Below are positions 29,071 to 33,040 of a DNA stretch of 33,040 bases, piece after piece. This DNA comes from an uncultured delta proteobacterium (GTDB taxonomy: Bacteria > Desulfobacterota > Syntrophorhabdia > Syntrophorhabdales > Syntrophorhabdaceae): contig CAIJOT010000008.1 of NCBI GenBank assembly GCA_903822335.1, positions 1 to 33,040 on the forward strand. Direction: 5' to 3'. Position 1 is the stretch's first letter, and the number at the start of each line of letters is the position of its first letter. A model generated the notes under the pieces. The model was not told where the DNA came from and searched no databases. It saw only the letters and a list, made by a program, of their open reading frames with translations. Made by a program: the position numbers and the translations under genes.

Positions 29071-30228
29071 TTAAGCCTTTCTGTAACCCAGGGCAAACTG
29101 GGCAATAATCATCTTCTGGACATTGGATGTCCCTTCAACTATTTGATAGGATTTTGCATCTCTTAAGTATCTCTCAACGGGATACTCTGAGGAGAATCCA
29201 TAGGAGCCAAAAATCTTTACCGCTTCAGAGGCGCAGAAATTTGCTGATTCTGCAGCGTAATATTTTGCCATGGATGTTTCGAGTGTGTTATTCATCCCCT
29301 GATCTTTCTGCCATGCAGCCCTGTAAACGAGAAGTTTCGCTGCTTCATGCTCAACAGACATTCTTCCAATCTGTTCCTGGATCATCTGGAACTGTCCGAT
29401 TGGCTGACCAAACTGCTCTCTTTCATTCGCATATTTCACTGCTTCATCAATACAACTCTGTGCCACACCCACTGCCCTTGCAGCTGAACTTAACCGTGTT
29501 GTATTGAGCATGGCCATACAAATAGCAAAACCCTGGCCCAGCTTGCCAACGAGGGCACTCTTTGGAATCTTTACTTCTTCAAAGAAAATCTCACCGGTAG
29601 GGGCGCAGAATAATCCAAGCTTTGTTGTGATTGCTCTCTGGGTAATACCAGGGGTTTTGAAATCAACGAAGAAAGCAGACATGCCTTTATGTTTTGCAGC
29701 CTTGTCGGTCATGGCATAGACAATACCGCAACCACAGTATGGTACGCCAGATATCCATGTTTTCGTACCGTTCAGTATGAAACCATCGTCAACCTCTACA
29801 GCCGTTGTCTTCATGCTGGCGACATCAGAACCTGAGTTTGGTTCTGTAATGGCGAAGCAGCCCCCATTCGTGCCTGCGATTAATCCTGGCAGATATTGTT
29901 CCTTTAATTCCTCACTCCCGAACTTCAGAAGAGCTGACTGAGGACCGTTCATCTGGAGATTGAAGGGGAGTCCCCAGGATGGACTTACCCTTGCTACTTC
30001 CGTGGCCATAAGGGTGGCGGCCAGATTGCCATCTGGAAGTTCAAGTCCACCGAATTTCTCAGGGGCCAGACAGGCAAACATACCCTGATCACCCATTTTC
30101 TTCAATATCTCGGGGCGATATTTGTGCTCCTTTTCGTCTTCTTCCATAGTGGGTTTAATATTCTTTACTGCAAAGTCATAGGCCATTTTTCGCATTGATT
30201 CAAGTTCGTCAGAAATTTTAAAATCCAT
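29071..30228 (-). CDS. Acyl-CoA dehydrogenase (glutaryl-CoA dehydrogenase-like pattern)
   Basis: 385 aa; CFAITEPNSGSDVASMKTTA, TRLSSAARAVGVAQ, EREQFGQPIGQFQM, YQIVEGTSNVQKMIIA (catalytic Glu region). Confidence 0.92.
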   Translation of the reverse strand: MDFKISDELESMRKMAYDFAVKNIKPTMEEDEKEHKYRPEILKKMGDQGMFACLAPEKFGGLELPDGNLAATLMATEVARVSPSWGLPFNLQMNGPQSALLKFGSEELKEQYLPGLIAGTNGGCFAITEPNSGSDVASMKTTAVEVDDGFILNGTKTWISGVPYCGCGIVYAMTDKAAKHKGMSAFFVDFKTPGITQRAITTKLGLFCAPTGEIFFEEVKIPKSALVGKLGQGFAICMAMLNTTRLSSAARAVGVAQSCIDEAVKYANEREQFGQPIGQFQMIQEQIGRMSVEHEAAKLLVYRAAWQKDQGMNNTLETSMAKYYAAESANFCASEAVKIFGSYGFSSEYPVERYLRDAKSYQIVEGTSNVQKMIIAQFALGYRKA

Positions 30229-30275
30229 AATTTTCCCTCTCCTTTCCTAAAGAATGTGAAACTATTAACAAGGTA

Positions 30276-30304
30276 ATATTAGCAAAGCGTATTTTCTATG
30301 TCAA
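30276..30304 (-). promoter_or_regulatory. Putative promoter of the acyl-CoA dehydrogenase operon
   Basis: Minus strand TTGACA-17 bp-TAATAT about 50 bp before the ATG. Confidence 0.6.
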
Positions 30305-30322
30305 GCTAATTTTTATAAAAGT

Positions 30323-30557
30323 AGTAACCCCTTAGTCTTGGAGGAATAGGAGAAGCCCCTTTTTCGCACTCGTGCATTGCGGAGCGCAGTAAAGAAAACC
30401 CTGTAAAAATCCCGGCGAGGTAGAGAGCCCCCTGGAGTGAAGCGGTAGGGGGATGGGGGGACACTCTCGCCGAAGGATTTGCACAGTAAGTTTTCTCTGC
30501 GTGGAGCACCAGCACGGAAGAAAACAGGGGGCTTCTCCCGGTAACTGAGGGGTTACT
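30323..30557. repeat. 235-bp nested imperfect inverted-repeat element
   Basis: AGTAACCCCTTAGT (30323-30336)/ACTGAGGGGTTACT (30544-30557); GGAGAAGCCCC (30349-30359)/GGGGCTTCTCC (30528-30538); CGGCGAG (30413-30419)/CTCGCCG (30466-30472); CCCCCT (30428-30433)/AGGGGG (30447-30452). Confidence 0.85.
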
Positions 30558-30714
30558 AAAAGTATTGCATGATTTGAGATTGTTGTTGTTTGACAACACC
30601 ATTTATGATATGCATTCCCTTTCGTGCTATTATTTGTGTTTTTTAAAAATGTTGAAGAGAGTATGTCCCTTTTGGATATAATAAGCGTAAAAAGGTATTG
30701 GAAGTGAGGTATGT

Positions 30715-31650
30715 GTGATTTTTAACAAAACAGGTTTGGTGAAAGACGGTTTGTACGTCACTGGTTTTGCATGGTCACCGGCCTACCTCTTGGACGCAGA
30801 GCAGCCAGTTCTTTTTGAGGCGGGTTTTTACTGTATGGGCAGGATTTATGAAAAGACTATCAGGGAAGTCCTGACCAATCGCACGCCGGATATGCTTTTT
30901 CTCACCCATGACCACTATGATCACTGTGGTGCTACTGCATACTTCAAGAAAGCTTTCCCTGGCCTGAAGATAGCTGCCTCGCACAGGGCATCAGAGATTA
31001 TCAGGCGTCCAAATGCCCAGAAGCTAATGGGGACATTAAGCCAGAATGTAATAAAATTGATAACCGCTATGGATGGGATAGATGCAAGTATGTTAATACG
31101 AGAACCCTTTGAGCCTTTTGAGGTGGACATGATTCTAAAGGATGGGCAGATAATTAAACTAAAAGGGGATCTCAGTGTTCAGGTCTTTGCAACCCCCGGC
31201 CATACCAGAGACATGTTTAGCTATTACATACCGGAAAGGAAGATTCTTATTGCAACAGAAGCAGCGGGTATCCGTGATCAGATGGGACATATTATTACTG
31301 AGTTTCTTGTTGACTATGATGCGTATATTACCTCATTGAAACGTCTCGCTGCTCTGGATGTAGAGGTGTTTTGTCAGGGCCATCACTTTGTTTTTGTCGG
31401 TCAGGATGTGAAAGATTTTTTTGCTATGTCAATCAAGGCAGCAGAATATTTCAGGACTGACGTAGAGAATCTTTTACAGCATGAGGAAGGATCTATCGAG
31501 CAGGTTGTTCAGCGTATCAAGGCTAAGGAGTATGATACGAATCCTGGTCCAAAACAGCCTGAAGAAGCATATTTACTCAACCTCGCAACAAGGGTAACAC
31601 ACCTGGCAGAGAGATTGCAGAAAAGTTCGGAGTCAGGCGTCCGGAGTTGA
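30715..31650 (+). CDS. MBL-fold metallo-hydrolase
   Basis: 311 aa, GTG start; FLTHDHYDHCGATAYF, FATPGHTRDMFSYY. Confidence 0.88.
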   Translation: MIFNKTGLVKDGLYVTGFAWSPAYLLDAEQPVLFEAGFYCMGRIYEKTIREVLTNRTPDMLFLTHDHYDHCGATAYFKKAFPGLKIAASHRASEIIRRPNAQKLMGTLSQNVIKLITAMDGIDASMLIREPFEPFEVDMILKDGQIIKLKGDLSVQVFATPGHTRDMFSYYIPERKILIATEAAGIRDQMGHIITEFLVDYDAYITSLKRLAALDVEVFCQGHHFVFVGQDVKDFFAMSIKAAEYFRTDVENLLQHEEGSIEQVVQRIKAKEYDTNPGPKQPEEAYLLNLATRVTHLAERLQKSSESGVRS

Positions 31651-31680
31651 ATAAATCATTACGGGTTGATAGTTAAACTC

Positions 31681-31700
31681 GAAACCTGAAACCTGTAACA
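31681..31700. repeat. Heptamer repeat GAAACCT GAAACCT GTAACA
   Basis: Direct 7-nt repeats; preceded at 31627-31647 by TCGGAGT CAGGCGT CCGGAGT, which encodes the MBL C-terminus. Confidence 0.65.
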
Positions 31701-31736
31701 TCATTGCATAAGCGGATTTAGTAAAATATTCTACTG

Positions 31737-31776
31737 AGCTACATAAAAACAGTTTTAGCTACATAAAAACAATTGA
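31737..31776. repeat. 20-bp tandem direct repeat upstream of the 3-hydroxybutyryl-CoA dehydrogenase gene
   Basis: AGCTACATAAAAACAGTTTT / AGCTACATAAAAACAATTGA, directly followed by TTGACA (31773-31778). Confidence 0.8.
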
Positions 31777-31859
31777 CATATTGCACATAACAATAGTTAG
31801 ATATAACAAGCATGTGAATTTTTTAATTATCAAACATCATTAAATTAGGAGGTGGATTT

Positions 31860-32717
31860 ATGAGTATAAAAACAATAGGTGTTTTAGGTGCTGGCACAAT
31901 GGGGAATGGCATAGCCCAGGTAGCAGCACAGGCAGGCTACAACGTTGTGATGAGGGATATTGAGGACAGATTTGTTGCAAATGGACTCAAAAATATCGAT
32001 AAGTTCCTTTCCAAGAGCGTTGAAAAGGGAAAGATGGCAGCCGATGTGAAGGATGGCATCATGGGAAGGATTAAGGGAACAACAAAGATGGAGGACTTAA
32101 AAGATGTTGATTATATTATTGAGGTTGTGCTTGAAGACATGGATCTGAAAAAGAAGGTTTTTAAGGAATTGGATGAGATCACAAAGAAAGAAGTGATACT
32201 CGCTTCAAATACCTCTTCAATGTCTCTTACAGAGATCGCTACAGTGGTAAGCAAGCCGGACAAAGTTGTGGGAATGCACTTTTTCAACCCAGTGCCACTC
32301 ATGAAGTTGGTAGAGGTAATTAGAGGCTATCATACGAGCGATGAAACAGTTGCAATCACAACAGAGCTTGCGAAGCAGATGGGCAAAGAAACTGTTGAAG
32401 TGAAGACAGATATACCCGGGTTCGTAGTGAACAGGTTGATGATTCCTCATATGGTGGAAGCAGTAAAACTCTATGAAGAAGGAATCGCATCGAAAGAAGA
32501 CATTGATAAAGCAGCGAAACTCGGTCTTAATTACCCTATGGGCCCCTTTGAACTTATGGATTTAACCGGGATTGACATAGCCATGCATGTGACGGACTAT
32601 TTTTACAAAGAACTGAACAAGGAAAGTAAATGGGCTGTGCCCCATACCATGAAAACACTGGTAAAGGCAGGTCGCCTTGGAAGAAAAACTGGTGGAGGAT
32701 GGTACGACTATAAGTAG
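31860..32717 (+). CDS. 3-hydroxybutyryl-CoA dehydrogenase
   Basis: 285 aa; IGVLGAGTMGNGIAQVAAQAGYNVVMRDI, ASNTSSMSLTEIA, GMHFFNPVPLMKLVEVI, GFVVNRLMIP. RBS aggaggtg. Confidence 0.96.
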   Translation: MSIKTIGVLGAGTMGNGIAQVAAQAGYNVVMRDIEDRFVANGLKNIDKFLSKSVEKGKMAADVKDGIMGRIKGTTKMEDLKDVDYIIEVVLEDMDLKKKVFKELDEITKKEVILASNTSSMSLTEIATVVSKPDKVVGMHFFNPVPLMKLVEVIRGYHTSDETVAITTELAKQMGKETVEVKTDIPGFVVNRLMIPHMVEAVKLYEEGIASKEDIDKAAKLGLNYPMGPFELMDLTGIDIAMHVTDYFYKELNKESKWAVPHTMKTLVKAGRLGRKTGGGWYDYK

Positions 32718-32726
32718 GGGTTAGTT

Positions 32727-32837
32727 ATGGCGTATGAGACGTTAATACTTGAGCAAGAAGAAGGGATAGCGATAGTTACATTGAACTTGATTATTCCCTG
32801 CAGCTTGCTGCAGGGTCAAGCAAGAAGTTTTTTGTAA
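32727..32837 (+). pseudogene. Truncated enoyl-CoA hydratase (crotonase) start interrupted by a palindrome pair
   Basis: MAYETLILEQEEGIAIVTLN is a canonical crotonase N-terminus; after codon 20 it runs into the palindrome (LIIPCSLLQGQARSFL*) and stops. Confidence 0.8.
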
Positions 32838-32877
32838 CAGAGGTTTCCCCTCTGATACCTTGTAGCTTGCTACAGGG
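32796..32877. repeat. Paired-palindrome (BIME-like) element
   Basis: CCCTGCAGC-TT-GCTGCAGGG (32796-32815) and CCTTGTAGC-TT-GCTACAGGG (32858-32877), with a small CAGAGG-TTTCC-CCTCTG hairpin (32838-32854) between. Confidence 0.9.
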
Positions 32878-32914
32878 AGGTTCATTAAAAAAATATTTAT
32901 AAGGAGGTACTTAC

Positions 32915-33040
32915 ATGAAAACTTTTACAAAGGCGTATATCCCTTACAATGGATACTATTCGACCCCCTTCTGCCGTTGGCAGGGCAGTATGCAGAATGA
33001 GAACTCGATTGAGTTAGGAGCAAAGACAGCGAGAAGATGG
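32915..33040 (+). CDS. Thiolase-family protein, N-terminus (runs off window)
   Basis: MKTFTKAYIPYNGYYSTPFCRWQGSMQNENSIELGAKTARRW; strong RBS aaggaggt; open to the window end. Confidence 0.7.
   Translation, partial: MKTFTKAYIPYNGYYSTPFCRWQGSMQNENSIELGAKTARRW

Noticed and set aside
30306-30602. 98-aa minus-strand ORF
   Set aside because: Lies wholly in the 235-bp inverted-repeat element; composition and lack of RBS suggest it is not a gene.

Overview
The window looks like an anaerobic, Deltaproteobacteria-like chromosome segment (taxonomy is inferred from gene content only). It is densely coding and carries housekeeping blocks: tig-clpP-clpX, tRNA-Val and tRNA-Asp, a GH57 glucanotransferase/amylase plus GT2, fhs, rplM-rpsI-argC, a small ORF plus dinB, ftsH, an fmdB-type ORF with tilS, aspC, and glgX. 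From about 25.6 kb to the right edge is an acyl-CoA catabolism block: CoA-transferase A/B, an HgdC/BadF-type activase, a biotinyl carrier, an acyl-CoA dehydrogenase, an MBL hydrolase, a 3-hydroxybutyryl-CoA dehydrogenase and a thiolase start. The left edge holds insertion-sequence remains: an IS30-type C-terminus and an internally deleted IS4-type relic. The most interesting material is intergenic. (1) A family of paired, covarying palindromes, CCYYGNAGC-N2/3-GCTNCRRGG with conserved outer flanks ATTCC... and ...TTCATT, sits exactly where two genes are cut short: a 20-codon crotonase start at 32.73 kb and a TRAP-permease C-terminus at 27.76 kb. (2) A GC-rich element of about 83-103 bp with AATCTAT/ATAGATT ends occurs three times; it lies directly upstream of fhs and of the CoA-transferase operon in the same relative orientation, and at fhs its end supplies part of a consensus -35 box. 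(3) Period-7 short-repeat arrays occur in at least six intergenic spots. (4) A nested inverted-repeat element of 235 bp lies upstream of the acyl-CoA dehydrogenase promoter. (5) A near-perfect promoter/operator palindrome, a candidate SOS operator, lies in front of the dinB operon. No CRISPR array, rRNA or obvious defence locus was seen.
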